64,000 nucleotides of DNA, taken from assembly GCA_002007465.1 (NCBI GenBank), contig LNAC01000109.1, positions 4,198,432-4,262,431 of the forward strand. Direction: 5' to 3'. Positions 10,849-20,649 of this stretch are shown here, in pieces. A model generated the notes under the pieces. The model was given only the letters and a program-made list of their open reading frames with translations. It did no database searches and was not told the origin of the DNA. Within the stretch, counting starts at the first letter, position 1. Each line of letters starts with the position of its first letter. Both the position numbers and the translations under genes were made by a program. Source of the DNA: Ailurus styani (taxonomy: Eukaryota; Chordata; Mammalia; Carnivora; Ailuridae).

Positions 10849-11372
10849 TAGCCATGCCTTTTATTTTCTGTATTCTGATGCTTTGACATCTAGGGTCTTG
10901 CTAACCCTTGAGGGACTGCCTCTTCCAGGGTTAACTAGTTCCTAGAGATAGCAAACAACCCACCAGAGAGTGTGCTTTTCAGATGCAAACCAACAGGTCC
11001 AGAACACATACCTCCAGTCTCCCCCTGTAGTGAGCTCTCACTAGGGCCACTATACTCCTATCCACTTACCGCTCCAGGGCCAGGAGCGGTAACAGCCCCT
11101 ACACCCCAGAGTATGCTGGAATTGGCTCAAACCACCCACTCCTAAGCTTGCTTGGCGTTCCTTCCCACGGAAACCTCAACAACCATTCTTGTTCATGGTT
11201 GCCCACCCTCCCTCTGCCTCCTGATATACCTGAGTTTTCTCATGTGGCCCTGAGATACGGGTCTCCCTTCCTCCTGGAAACCATAAGAAACAAACTTATT
11301 TCAATACTGGTTGTCACCTGCTCTGTTGGCTCTACCATACCTAAATACTAATAAAACCTATGTTAAAGCAGC
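10849..11372. mobile_element. Unclassified insert inside the L1M, LTR-like
   Basis: The block separates L1M sequence that should be contiguous (GACATTTCATGTAGAT, then ATATAAATGGAGTCC). It has an AATAAAA signal 15-20 bp before its right edge and a GC-rich hairpin (10-bp stem TTACCGCTCC/GGAGCGGTAA at 11066-11092), as an LTR might. The flanks share the imperfect 8-mer ATGTAGAT/ATATAAAT. I do not recognise the family, and TG/CA ends are not clear. Confidence 0.55.
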
Positions 11373-12365
11373 ATATAAATGGAGTCCTACGATATGTGTT
11401 TTTTGTGTTTTTTCTTTCACTTAGTATAATGTTTTTAAGGTTCATCCATGTTGTAGCGTGTGTCAGTACTTTATTCCTTTCTGTGACTGTGGACATGTCA
11501 TTTTATGGACATACCATTTTTGTTTATTCATTCATTCCTTAATGGACATCTGGATTATTTCCAGGCTTTGGCTGTTATAAATGATGATGCTATGAACAAG
11601 TTTATAAGTGCATATGTTTTTGTATGGAAATATGTTTTCAGTTCTCTTGGGTATATACCTAGGAGTACAAGGGCTGTGTCATATGGTAACTGTATATTTC
11701 ACATTTTGAGAAGCTGCCGACCTGTTTTCCAAAGCAGCTTCGCCATTTTACATTCCTACCAGCAGTGTGCAAGGATTGCAATTTCCCTATGTTCCTGATG
11801 ATACTTGTCTGTATTTTTGATTCCAGCCAGCCCAGTGGGTGTGAAAGTGGTATCTCGCTGTGGTTTTGAAATGCATTTCCCTAATGGCTAGTGGTGGATA
11901 AGCATCTTTTCATGTGCTTATTGGCCATTTGTATGTTTTCTTTGAAGAAGTATGTATTCAAATATTTTGCCAATTTTTACTTGTTTTATTTGTCTTTTTA
12001 TCGTATGAGTTCTTTTTTTTTTAAGATTTTATTTATTTATTTGACACAGAGAGAGAGAGATCACAAGTGGGCAGAGAGGCAGGCAGAGAGAGAGGAGGAA
12101 GCAGACTCCCCACTGAGCAGGGAGCCTGATGTGGGCCTCGATCCCAGGATCCTGAGACCAGAACCCTGAGATCATGACCTGAGCTGAAGGCAGAGGCTTT
12201 AACCCACTGAGCCACCCAGGCACCCTATCGTATGAGTTCTTTATGTATTCTGGATAGTAGACCCTTATCAGGTACATGATTTGCAAATATTTTGTCCTCA
12301 TATTTGGGTTGGCTTTTCACTTTCTTGATGGTGCCCTTTGAAGCGCAGAAATTTTTATTTTTAAT
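11373..12365 (-). mobile_element. Ancient L1 (L1M), ORF2 C-terminal region, antisense
   Basis: Antisense landmarks occur in order: ATAAATGGAGTCCTACGATATG, TTTCACTTAGTATAATG, TTCATCCATGTTGTAGC, CTGTTTTCCAAAGCAGCTTCGCC, CATTCCTACCAGCAGTGTG, GGTATCTCGCTGTGGTTTTG and CATCTTTTCATGTGCTTATTGGCCATTTG. These encode, on the minus strand, the C-terminal cysteine/histidine-rich region of L1 ORF2, but stops and frameshifts abound, so it is dead. A young SINE (12014-12225) is nested in it. Confidence 0.9.
12014..12225 (-). mobile_element. Can-SINE nested in L1M, 15-bp TSD
   Basis: A full-length antisense copy with head complement GAGCCACCCAGGCACCC, A-box and B-box remnants, and a T-rich tail end. TSD TATCGTATGAGTTCT is perfect at 11999-12013 and 12226-12240. 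The perfect TSD and younger-type AGAGGCTTTAACCCACT variant indicate recent insertion. It is the source of spurious minus-strand frames with serine/leucine-rich sequence. Confidence 0.97.
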
Positions 12366-12788
12366 AAGGGAATGTTAGGAAGAAAATGTCCTGTTCCAAT
12401 TTGGGCCCAGTGGTTGGGGGCATGCAAATTAAAAAAAACACAGACAGATTAAGAGGAGAAAAAGTAAGATTTATTTATGTAAGAGTAAATATTTATTTTT
12501 TATTTATTATTAAGAGTAAAGATTTATATATGAGAAGAGTATCTTCCTCATTAGCTAGAGAGAAAAAGGTTATATGCATAATCTCAAGGTGTTTTTTGTT
12601 TTGTTTCATTTTTTTATTTTAGGGCTTCAGTGCGAAGGTATGGAAGGTTCTATTGGACCTTTTGATGCTGATGGAGTGAGGTAGTCTATCTTGATGCAAC
12701 TGAATTCACAGGACACTCCCAAGGGTGGGGTAATTGGCAGTCGTGTTTTCTGGAGGTTCTACTTTAGTCAGATAAAGGAATTTTAGAA
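12366..12788. mobile_element. Second unclassified insert in the L1M
   Basis: L1M sequence stops after GCAGAAATTTTTATTTTTAAT and resumes near 12789 with a TGTGTCTTTTGCT- and CTATGCTTTTGATGTGATATC-containing stretch. Between them lies sequence that is not L1: GGGAATGTTAGGAAGAAAATGTCC, GGCATGCAAATTAAAAAAAACACAG and GGGTGGGGTAATTGGCAGTCG. It may be a degraded LTR, but I cannot assign it and see no clear TSD. Confidence 0.45.
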
Positions 12789-13230
12789 AAAATTTATTTC
12801 TGTGTCTTTTGCTCAAATGTTTTCACTTAAAAGTAACCTTCATACTGTGTGTACCTATGCTTTTGATGTGATATCTCAGAAAACACTGCCTGATCTAAGG
12901 TTACCAAGATTTTTGCCCCTATTTTCTTAGCTCTAGCTCTTATGTTTGGGTTTTTGATCCATTTTTAGTTAATTATTGTGTATAGCGTGAGGTAGGGATC
13001 CCCCTTCATTCTTTTGCTGTAGGCTTTTCTATTGACCACATGTAAATATTACTCTTTGCTCATTGAATTGTCTTAGCACTTTTGTTGAAAATTGGTTGAC
13101 TATACATGCATGAGTTCATATCTGGACTCTCAGCTCTGTCCCATTGATTTCTGGGTCTGGCTTTATTCTAGTAGTGCTCATTCTTGATTGCTGTAGCTTT
13201 GTAGTAAGCCTTGAAGTCTATCATAATGCT
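12789..13230 (-). mobile_element. Ancient L1 (L1M), ORF2 reverse-transcriptase side, antisense
   Basis: TATGCTTTTGATGTGATATCTCAGAAAACACTGCC, GGGTTTTTGATCCATTTTTAGTTAATT, GCGTGAGGTAGGGATCC, TTCATTCTTTTGC, CATTGAATTGTCTTAGCAC, ATTTCTGGGTCTGGC and GATTGCTGTAGCTTTGTAGTAAG are consecutive antisense L1 ORF2 landmarks. With the two upstream parts this makes one L1M copy of about 2.6 kb including its insertions. Confidence 0.85.
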
Positions 13231-13556
13231 TTGAGAGAAGGTATTATTGTCAAGGTACATTTAAAAAAACCTTTATTTTCTGCTTTTAATAGATGATTTC
13301 CAGTTGATGGATATGTGTAGGCACTGCTATAAGACAGTTTATTTTCCATATCTTTGTTTCAGCTTTGCATTTATAATAGCCTTTATGATTCTCTCACTAG
13401 GAACTCTAAGACACATTTCTGCTATTTTGTGACTTGGTTCCACCAACCTTCAAACTTAGGTTTATGTATTTCACTGAAGACCTATATAACAATTTTACAC
13501 ACAGAGATGGACCCGTTCATTTATTTCAGTATTTTAGTTTGCAAAATGTTAAACCT
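13231..13556. other. Unassigned AT-rich sequence
   Basis: No repeat or exon recognised between the L1M and the next SINE. Confidence 0.4.
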
Positions 13557-13570
13557 TTTCATCGCCAAAT

Positions 13571-13792
13571 CTATTTATTTATTTATTTATTTATTCATTC
13601 ATTCATTTATTAAGATTTTATTTATTTATTTGACAAAGAGAGAGACAGCGAGAGCAGGAACACAAGCAGGGGGAGTGGGAGGGGGAAAACAGGCTTCCCA
13701 CCGAGCAGGGAGCCTGATTCAGGGCTCAATCCCAGGACCTCATGACCTGAGCCCAAGGCAGATGTTTAATGACTGAGCCACCCAGGTGCCCC
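13571..13792 (-). mobile_element. Can-SINE with expanded (TTTA/TTCA) tail
   Basis: Antisense copy ending GAGCCACCCAGGTGCCCC. Its A-rich tail has expanded into TTTATTTATTTATT/CATTCATTCATT tetranucleotides. TSD TTCATCGCCAAAT at 13558-13570 matches TTCATTGCCAAAT at 13793-13805 with one mismatch. Confidence 0.94.
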
Positions 13793-13952
13793 TTCATTGC
13801 CAAATTTAATTACTGAAGTTCATACAAAGGCTCCTATCAAGTCCTGCTAAGTCTTGGCCAAAATTTTAAAAGCTTACTTACTCTCCAGTGTTACATTTAA
13901 TTAAATTGTTATTTGGGAGTGACTCTGGGGCTGTAATTATTCCATCTGATTT

Positions 13953-14155
13953 CTTTTTTTTTTTAAGATTTTATTTTTATTTGTTATTTGAAAGAGCAAG
14001 GTGAGAGAGAGCGAACAAGGATCAGGGAGAGGTAGAGGGAGAAGCAGACTCTCTGCTGAGCAGGGAGCCCGATGCAGGACTTAATCCCGGGACCCTGGGG
14101 TCATGACCTGAGCTGAAGGCAGACGATTAACCAACTGAGCCACCCAGGGACCCCC
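13953..14155 (-). mobile_element. Can-SINE, older subfamily, antisense
   Basis: Poly-T, AAGATTTTATTTTTAT, a GA-rich middle, GAGCAGGGAGCCCGATGCAGG and GAGCCACCCAGGGACCCCC. TSD is poorly preserved (CATCTGATTT against CACCTGGTATT), suggesting age. Confidence 0.92.
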
Positions 14156-14165
14156 ACCTGGTATT

Positions 14166-14425
14166 TTTTTCCAGAAGAACTTTTTTGAGTTGTAATTCAT
14201 ATACAATAAGATTGGTGCATTTCAAGTATACAATTCAGTGACTTTTAGTATATTTACAGAGTTGTACAACTGTCACCATAATTCAACTTCTAAACATTTA
14301 GAACATTTTCCTCACCCCAGGAGGGAACCTTCTACTCATTTTCCCTCATGTCTCATTCTTTCCACACACCCAGCCCTGAGCAACCACTAATTCACTTTCT
14401 ATGTCTATAGATTTGTCCAGTTTCT
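14166..14425 (-). mobile_element. Ancient L1 (L1M) 3'-end fragment, antisense
   Basis: TTGAGTTGTAATTCATATACAATAAGATTGGTGCATTTCAAGTATACAATTCAGTG and CAGAGTTGTACAACTGTCACCAT, GAGCAACCACTAATTCACTTTC and TATAGATTTGTCCAGTTTCTT match the same antisense L1M 3' region as 10585-10848. It is a separate, shorter insertion. Confidence 0.83.
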
Positions 14426-14499
14426 TGGGGCTGGTGGCCAGGTCAACATGGCTTAATGATCGGTCACTGATTGGGCAGAGGCTATATTTAAGCTCCCTG

Positions 14500-15175
14500 T
14501 ACTGGACTCAATACTTGTGTGCACCCTCCTCCCCCCGCCCAAACTTGTATATTAAAGCCCTAACTTCCAGTGTGATGGTGTTTGAAGATGGGACCTGTCA
14601 GAGATACTTGGGACAAGATGAGGTCATGAGGGTGGGGCCTTCACAAAGGAATCAGTGTCCTTGTAAGACACGACACCAGTGAGCTCGTGCTCGCTCTCTC
14701 TTTCTCTCTCTCATGCATGGGTACTTGCACACTCTCTGCACTCTCAACACATGCACACACCATGCAAAGGCAGTGTGAGAACACAACAAGAAGTCACTAT
14801 CTACAAGCCAGGTGAAGAAGGTTTTCATCAGAATTTGACCCTGTTTGTACCCTAACCTTGGACTTCCAGCCTCCAGAACTATGAGAAAATAAATTCCTAT
14901 TGTCTAAAACTCTTTTTTTCCAAATATTTTATTTATTCGAGAGAGAGAGAGAGAGAGAGAATGAGTGGAAAAGAGGGGCAGAGGGGAAGGGAGAAGCAGG
15001 TTCCCCACTGAGCAGGGAGCCTAACATGGGGCTCGGTCCCAGGATCCTGAGATCATGACCTGGTACAAAGGTAGATACTTCACCCACTGAGCCATCCAGG
15101 CATCCCTAAGTTCTAATGTTTAGTCTACCCAGTGTATGCTATTTGGTTATGGCTGCCCCAGCTGACTGATAGACA
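14500..15175 (+). mobile_element. MaLR LTR (MST/MLT1-like) with nested SINE
   Basis: Diagnostic order: TATTAAAGCCCTAACTTCCAGTGTGATGGTGTTTG, GATGAGGTCATGAGGGTGGGGCCTTCA, AATCAGTGTCCTTGTAAGACACGACACC, a CT-rich stretch, GACTTCCAGCCTCCAGAACTATGAGAAAATAAATTCC, then after the SINE CCAGTGTATGCTATTTGGTTATGGCTGCCCCAGCTGAC. This is an ERVL-MaLR LTR without internal sequence. The left edge is uncertain by a few tens of bases. A SINE (14911-15106) splits it just before the terminal segment. Confidence 0.85.
14911..15106 (-). mobile_element. Can-SINE nested in MaLR LTR
   Basis: Antisense copy with a (GA)10-like stretch, GAGCAGGGAGCCTAACATGGGGC and GAGCCATCCAGGCATCCC. It interrupts the LTR between TGTCTAAAACT and CTAAGTTCT, so it must postdate the LTR. 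Confidence 0.93.
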
Positions 15176-16110
15176 CCCTTAGTAAGTCAGGTGTTCATCT
15201 TTTCCTGTTGGATCTATGTGTGACTTGAAGTCTGCTTCCACAGTTGAGGAGCACACAATTCATCCCATGTGACCAATGACCAACAGCTAGTGAGAGAGTC
15301 CTACTCCTATTGCTGCAGAGAGAGGGTACAAAGCCTTGGGCATGTACAAAATCTCCCCAGCTCACCAGGAATTACTGTGATTTTAGCAGGCTCTTCCTTC
15401 ACGGTCTCTTCCTTGGTATCCCCAATACACTTCTGGTTTTTTGTCTCTCTTGGAATTACCTTGAGCTAGTCGTCACCACTGATGGTTCACTGATTGCTCT
15501 TCTGCTTTTGGCCCCAGTACTGGGGCATACATTCCTCTGTGGTCTTATCCAAATAAAGTCAGGCTCCTTGGGTTGCTCAGATCACACCTTCTCCACCCTT
15601 TGAAAGGGAGCCTGCAAGAAGGGATAATGACTCTTTGTTGGCTGTCCCTCATGGAGCCTCTCCACCCTTCACCCCGTATGAGTCTGAGTGTATTGTCAAT
15701 TCTTACTCTAACAGGAGTCTCAAAGAGCTTGCCCCGAGATGGATGTCAGCTGTTATTTTCCTGTTGTTTGTGTTTGCATTATAAATGCTGTCTTCATTCA
15801 ATGTGATTGCTTTACAAGATCTTTCCAAGGTGTTTGTGCATGTTGTGATAGGTCGCTCAGTCAAAACCGCATACCACCATCCATAAATGTATCTGACGTG
15901 GTGCGCGTCTGCCGCAGAATGTTACCGTAGGCCGAAAGCCAGCAAACGAACAGGGTAATGCTGTCAGACCCTCTGTCCTGCTCCATCGTCCCTCAGAGCA
16001 TTTCAGACTGGATGCCAGGTGTGCCTGGAGGGACACCTAGACTGTGTGAGGGGAACAGTGCCAATCTATACAAGTATTAAAATGAACACGATTTTTTGGA
16101 ATGAAAATAG
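15176..16110. other. Unassigned sequence
   Basis: No exon or repeat recognised. Several overlapping plus-strand frames of 63-97 codons lie between 15269 and 15930 without recognisable domains or consistent reading frame. Confidence 0.4.
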
Positions 16111-16124
16111 GAATTGAAATTTTA

Positions 16125-16340
16125 TTTTTTAAAGTTTTTAAAAAAGATTTTATTTATTTATTTACTTGATGGCAAGAAAGAGAGACAGTGAAAGACGGAA
16201 CACAGGCAGGGGGAGTGGGGGAGGGAGAAGCAGGCTCTCTGCTGAGCAGGGAGCCCCATGCGGGGCTTGATCCCAGGACCCTGGAATCATGACCTGAGCT
16301 GAAGGCAGTCACTTAACCAACTGAGCCACCCAGGTGCCCC
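16125..16340 (-). mobile_element. Can-SINE with perfect 14-bp TSD
   Basis: Antisense copy running from AAGATTTTATTTATTTATTTACTTGA to GAGCCACCCAGGTGCCCC. TSD GAATTGAAATTTTA is perfect at 16111-16124 and 16342-16355. Confidence 0.96.
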
Positions 16341-16422
16341 AGAATTGAAATTTTAATATTGCTTTCTTTCATTCTAAAGTATTGTCTGCACCCCAATTTC
16401 GAGAGCACTTATCTCAAAGCCT

Positions 16423-16652
16423 GCACACTAACGCTTCTCAATTTTGGCACTATCAATATTTTGGGCCAAATAATTATTGGTTGTCGAAGGTGTGGCTGAG
16501 CATCATAGGATGTTTTAGCATCATCCCTGGACTCTAGCCACTGGATGCCTTTGCGATCCCCCAGTCGTGATGATCGTAAGTGTCTCCAGGCATTGCCAAG
16601 TGTCCCTGAAAGAGGGGGCACAAAATCACTCTGGGCGGAGAACCACTGCTCT
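16423..16652 (-). mobile_element. MER5A non-autonomous hAT (Charlie) DNA transposon
   Basis: Antisense landmarks of MER5A are present throughout: GCTTCTCAATTTTGGCACTATCAATATTTTGGGCC, ATTATTGGTTGTCG, GCATCATAGGATGTTTTAGCATCATCCCTGGACTC, AGCCACTGGATGCC, GTGTCTCCAGGCATTGCCAAGTGTCCC and the terminal inverted repeat end GAGAACCACTGCT. No transposase is encoded. The family is an old eutherian fossil. Confidence 0.92.
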
Positions 16653-17130
16653 TTACAGATGAAAGCCATAGGCATAAGAGTTGCTCACAGCTGACCCCTT
16701 CTCGTGCAAAGAGATCTTCCCACTCACAGATCTGTTAAATAAGCAACTCATGCCAAGTCTGCAGTCTACCTTGCTCCTTTACTTTGTTGATTTTTGTTTG
16801 TTTCATGATGTAAGTGCATACTTACTTAGAGGAAATTTGGAAAACAGAAGGAAGGAAATTTTAAACAATTATAATTGGGCCACTTAACCATCTGCATTGC
16901 AGGTATTTTCTCACATTTATTTATGTAGGATTCCTTGGCTGTCCAGCTCTTTGTTCAAAGTGATCTTGTTTGTAGTCTATATTATACAAATATAATATTT
17001 TTTATGTTTCTATCATATACTTTGAAAATGCTATCATATGGAATTCATAGTTCTCTAGTGTGTGGTACGGATAAAAATCAGCACACTCACCCTCCCCACC
17101 CCCAATTTATCTAATTCTTTTATGGATTCC
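16653..17130. other. Unassigned AT-rich sequence
   Basis: No recognised feature; ends with a C-rich patch (CACCCTCCCCACCCCC) shortly before the next SINE. Confidence 0.4.
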
Positions 17131-17304
17131 ATTTTTAAAAATTTTATTTATTTATTTGTCAGAGAAAGAGAGAGAGCATAGGCAGAGGGAGAAGCCGACT
17201 CCCCACTAAACTGGGAGCATGACTTGTGGCTCAATCCCAGGACCCTGGGATCTTGACCAGAGCCAAAGACAGACACTTAACCAACTGAGACACCCACGTG
17301 CCCC
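17131..17304 (-). mobile_element. Can-SINE, older, slightly shortened
   Basis: TTTTATTTATTTATTTGTCAGAGAAAGAG, then CAGGACCCTGGGATCTTGACC and GAGACACCCACGTGCCCC. Mutated A-box and B-box regions and no clear TSD indicate an older copy. Confidence 0.9.
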
Positions 17305-17400
17305 TTTTCTGGGGTTTTTGGAGAAGAAGAATTAAAGATGAGAGCCAAACATGAGATAAAATACAACCATAAAATATAAGTATATTTTAGTATCATGAAA

Positions 17401-17508
17401 AGAAATAATAGCTGTACCTCTAAAACATTGTAAATAAAATTAATATTCAAATATAGAAATAATAGCTGTACCTCTAAAACATTGTAAATAAAATTAATAT
17501 TCAAATAT
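17401..17508. repeat. Perfect 54-bp tandem duplication
   Basis: The unit beginning AGAAATAATAGCTGTACCTC and ending ATTAATATTCAAATAT is present twice head to tail with no mismatch, followed by a partial TCAAAT. The copies produce a repeated peptide in a minus-strand frame, which is not a real protein repeat. Confidence 0.98.
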
Positions 17509-17710
17509 TCAAATCTGTCTTTTGACAGATTATATATACTTGTACTACATGTAAAATGAAAATGTTAATATTTTTAATATATAAGAATAAAAACAAAATA
17601 GCATATAATGAATTTAAAAAAATTTTTAAAGATAAATAGCCTCATAGAAAAAAAAGTAACAATCCAAAGAAGAAATATGAGATATCATGTTTTACTTATC
17701 AGATAGAAAT

Positions 17711-17821
17711 TTTTTAAAATAATTTTTTAAAAAACTAGGCTCCATACTGAACATGGGGCTTGAACTCACAACCCTGAGATCAAGAGTCACATGGTCTACT
17801 GCCTCAGCCAGCCAGGTGTCC
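17711..17821 (-). mobile_element. Short older tRNA-derived carnivore SINE
   Basis: On the plus strand it reads as an A/T tail, then GGCTCCATACTGAACATGGGGCTTGAACTCACAACCCTGAGATCAAGAGTCACATGGTCTAC and CAGCCAGCCAGGTGTCC. This is the short type lacking the GA-rich middle; similar copies lie at 19555, 54213, 54841 and 61011. Confidence 0.85.
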
Positions 17822-17859
17822 TAATAGAAGATATTTCTATAGCAATAAAGGACAGACTT

Positions 17860-18290
17860 CCTGGAGAATAAGAAAAGGTACCCAAAACCTTTAAAATGTG
17901 TATACACAGCCTTAGAAATTTACTTATAAATTTCTACCACTGGGGGAAAAATAAAATAAATGCTACCACTGGAAATTTATCACAAGGAAATATATACAGA
18001 TTTATGTTATGATATTATTACTGTAAGAAAGTTCTTCAGATCAATATTCATAATAGTAAAAAATTTGGGAACTCTTTCAATATTTAATATTAAGGCATCC
18101 TAAAATAAATTATGGTATGGCAGGACCCTGTACCATTATTTATTCTGTATTTTAGAAAACTATGTACGATCATGGGAAATAGTGATATCTTGTAGGAGGA
18201 AAAACACAGTATGGTATTATGGCCTAACATCAAACAGTATGAAGTGACAAATATAATATGTGTTTGTAATTTTAAAAGTTTTAATGTGGG
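17860..18290 (+). mobile_element. Ancient L1M fragment, sense, probable
   Basis: TAGAAATTTACTTATAAATTTCTACC, TATCACAAGGAAATATATACAG, TTCATAATAGTAAAAAATTTGGGAACTC, TAAATAAATTATGGTATGGCAGGACC and TTTGTAATTTTAAAAGTT follow the order of old L1 sequence that often reads AATAGCAAAAAATTGGAAACAACC, then AATAAATTATGGTACATCC. Highly diverged. Confidence 0.55.
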
Positions 18291-18890
18291 GGGATCCACA
18301 CCAATATATTGATATCTCTGGCAGAGGCAATCCCGTTTATTAAAATAAACTTCTGTTTTTCCATTTATGTTTTCAAGTATTGCTACACCAAGCATTTGTA
18401 ATACAAACGATAAAAGTTGCTATAGTAATACAGTGAGCCCCTTGAAATAATTTGTAGTTCAGAAAGAAATAGCATAACAGGATTTTCCTTTCCAAATGGC
18501 TACCAGCTGGGAAAATCATCATGTAAATTGTTTCACACAACATGCTTCACTCTGAGAAGGAAGCATATCTTGAGAAGACCCTTATGTTCATGGACAGTGA
18601 TGTTCACTCAGGGATCCCTTTCTTGGTTTTTCCTCACCTGAGCTTAGTTCATCCACCTTCTGCTTATGTAGAACTCTCTCTGCCAAGAGCACACAGGAGT
18701 GTGTAAAAGATGCCAGCAGAATTTAGAATGGGGCTTGTATGGATTTTCAGAGAACGTGTAATTATGATTCGCCAGCTAGTGGCAATTTAATGGGGTGATA
18801 GTTGAGGGGCGACTCTTCAAACCCGAAGTTCTGACTATACCCATGCCGATAATCCTGAAGAGGGAGGGACACAGAGGGTGTCTAAAGAAA
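18291..18890. other. Unassigned sequence
   Basis: Nothing recognised between the L1M fragment and the next SINE. Confidence 0.4.
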
Positions 18891-18900
18891 CCAAAGGACA

Positions 18901-19052
18901 GGGGTGCCTGGGTGGCTCAGTGGGTTAAAGCCTCTGCCTTCGGCTCAGGTCATGATCTCAGGGTCCTGGGATCGAGCCCCGCATTGGGCTCCCTGCTCAG
19001 CGGGGAGCCTGCTTCCTCCTCTCTCTCTGCCTGCCTCTCTGCCTGCTTGCGA

Positions 19053-19083
<31 letters not shown>

Positions 19084-19129
19084 CAAATAAATAAATAAAA
19101 TATTAAAAACAAAACAAAACAAAAAACAA
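18901..19129 (+). mobile_element. Can-SINE, young mustelid-like, full length
   Basis: Head GGGGTGCCTGGGTGGCTCAGTGGGTTAAAGCCTCTGCC contains an A-box-like TGGCTCAGTGGG and, further on, a B-box-like GGGATCGAGCCCC, remnants of the tRNA RNA polymerase III promoter. A (TC)n run and AAATAAATAAATAAAAT tail follow. TSD CAAAGGACA at 18892-18900 and 19130-19138. It could in principle still be transcribed; nothing here shows it is. Confidence 0.97.
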
Positions 19130-19554
19130 CAAAGGACAGCCCAAAGCATCTCATTGTCAGTTCAGTTTTAAGAGGACAGGGACCAGATGTGTCTTACCTG
19201 TCACTGTACTTCTATGGCCAGCCAATTCCCTGGTGTAGAATTAAGCCCTGCACAATAAGTAATTGTTAAGTAAATGAACCTATATTTTAACATGATACAG
19301 TGTATATAATCGCATGGGAAGTAGCAAGTATAAAGAAAGAAGTGGAAAGGGAGGAGAGGCATTGCATTATTGGAAGAAAATAACCCAGAACAAGATACTA
19401 GAAAATATTAAATGGAAATCAAGTAAATATATATTGGAAATGGAAGAATGTCACAAAAGAAGTCACTCCACTTTTGGATGTTGCTGGTATGATATCAGCC
19501 AAGGAATGCTTCATGTCTTCTTACATTTGTTCTTTCCTTCTTCCCCTCCATTAA
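19130..19554. other. Unassigned sequence
   Basis: Nothing recognised; an 84-codon frame in this region is unremarkable and runs into the next SINE. Confidence 0.4.
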
Positions 19555-19652
19555 AAAGAAAAAAATAAGGTCTAGACCCAACATGGGGCTTGAACTCACA
19601 ATCCCAAGATCAATAATTACATGGTCTACCAACTGAGCCAGGCAGGCGCTCC
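19555..19652 (-). mobile_element. Short older carnivore SINE
   Basis: GGTCTAGACCCAACATGGGGCTTGAACTCACAATCCCAAGATCAATAATTACATGGTCTACCAACTGAGCCAGGCAGGCGCTCC: the complement of a tRNA-derived head with short A-rich tail. It lies in opposite orientation to the SINE 430 bp upstream. Confidence 0.88.
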
Positions 19653-20299
19653 AATTTTTTTTTTTTAAGTACTCGAGGACCATTCCATGCCAGACTCAAG
19701 ATAAACACTATACTTTCTCTTACAGTGCCCATTTTTCTCAGAGGTTTTTGGGAAAATTATGTCACAGTAACCTTTGATATGTTTTAAGTTGAATAATAAA
19801 AGGTCACATGCCTTATAAAACATACAAATAAAAAATTTGCTTTTTGATTTTGGTAAATCCAACTTCATGCTCAACCTGCGGGAGATCATTTAGGACTTTT
19901 CATGATGAGGGATTCTTTGGTAGACAATTATGAGAAACTCTGCTTTACTTGAAGACCTAGAAAGCATGCTTATCCAATACGTGGAAAACACAAAGCCCGT
20001 AGGGATGGTTTTATGTTGGGTGAAAGAATGAAGATTTGAAAAATCTCTCTGTAGCCTGACCTTAAAAGACCAAAATAAAAAGATAAAAATTGACCAAGTA
20101 CAATAAATCATCCACTCAAGGAAAAGACGGAGAAGAAAGTATAAAGGGTTTTGAGTAGTGTATTTTTAACACAAGCCAATAACAAGGTAGAGGAACTAAA
20201 GAAAAGCTCGTGGGTTTTAGGCTAATATGGAAGGAGGGAAACTCCATTTTATTCCAACCACATCCGGTGGGTTATATTTATCTCTGCACATCATATTTT
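19653..20299. other. Unassigned sequence
   Basis: No exon or named repeat seen. Confidence 0.4.
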
Positions 20300-20310
20300 A
20301 AGAAAGCCAT

Positions 20311-20501
20311 TGGGGCACCTGGGTGGCTCAGGTGGTTGAACATCCGACTCCTGGTTTTGGCTCAGGTCATGGTCTCAGGGTCATGAGATCGAGCCCCATG
20401 CTGGGTTCCACACTCAGCTCAGCATCCGATTGTCCCTCTCCCTCTGCTCCTCCCCTCAATCTCCTGCTCTCTCTCTCATAAATAAATAAAATCATAAAAA
20501 A
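20311..20501 (+). mobile_element. Can-SINE, perfect 11-bp TSD
   Basis: GGGGCACCTGGGTGGCTCAGGTGG head, GGGTCATGAGATCGAGCCCCATG, CTCTCTCTCATAAATAAATAAAATC tail. TSD AAGAAAGCCAT at 20300-20310 and 20502-20512. Confidence 0.96.
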
Positions 20502-20649
20502 AAGAAAGCCATCGACAAATTCAAACATATTCAGAAAAGAGTTGACAAGACAATGACAGAGACATGAAACTGTGTTATACAAATGATGGTGTGACCTGAT
20601 CAAGAATCTGTAATCTCAAACATTGTTGTGCCACTTTTCTGGTATTTCG

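Noticed and set aside
14690..14765. CT/CA-rich stretch considered an independent microsatellite
   Set aside because: It is the CT-rich interior typical of this MaLR LTR type.
17401..17508. Direct repeats considered as a CRISPR-like array
   Set aside because: Only two adjacent copies with no spacer, in a mammalian genome.
18901..18990. Possible tRNA gene because of A-box and B-box-like motifs
   Set aside because: The tRNA similarity is that of the SINE head; the cloverleaf is degenerate and the copy is followed by SINE body and tail. The same holds for every other SINE here.
18795..19098. Serine/leucine-rich frames
   Set aside because: They are translations of a Can-SINE with its TC repeat; the same peptide recurs at other SINE copies.
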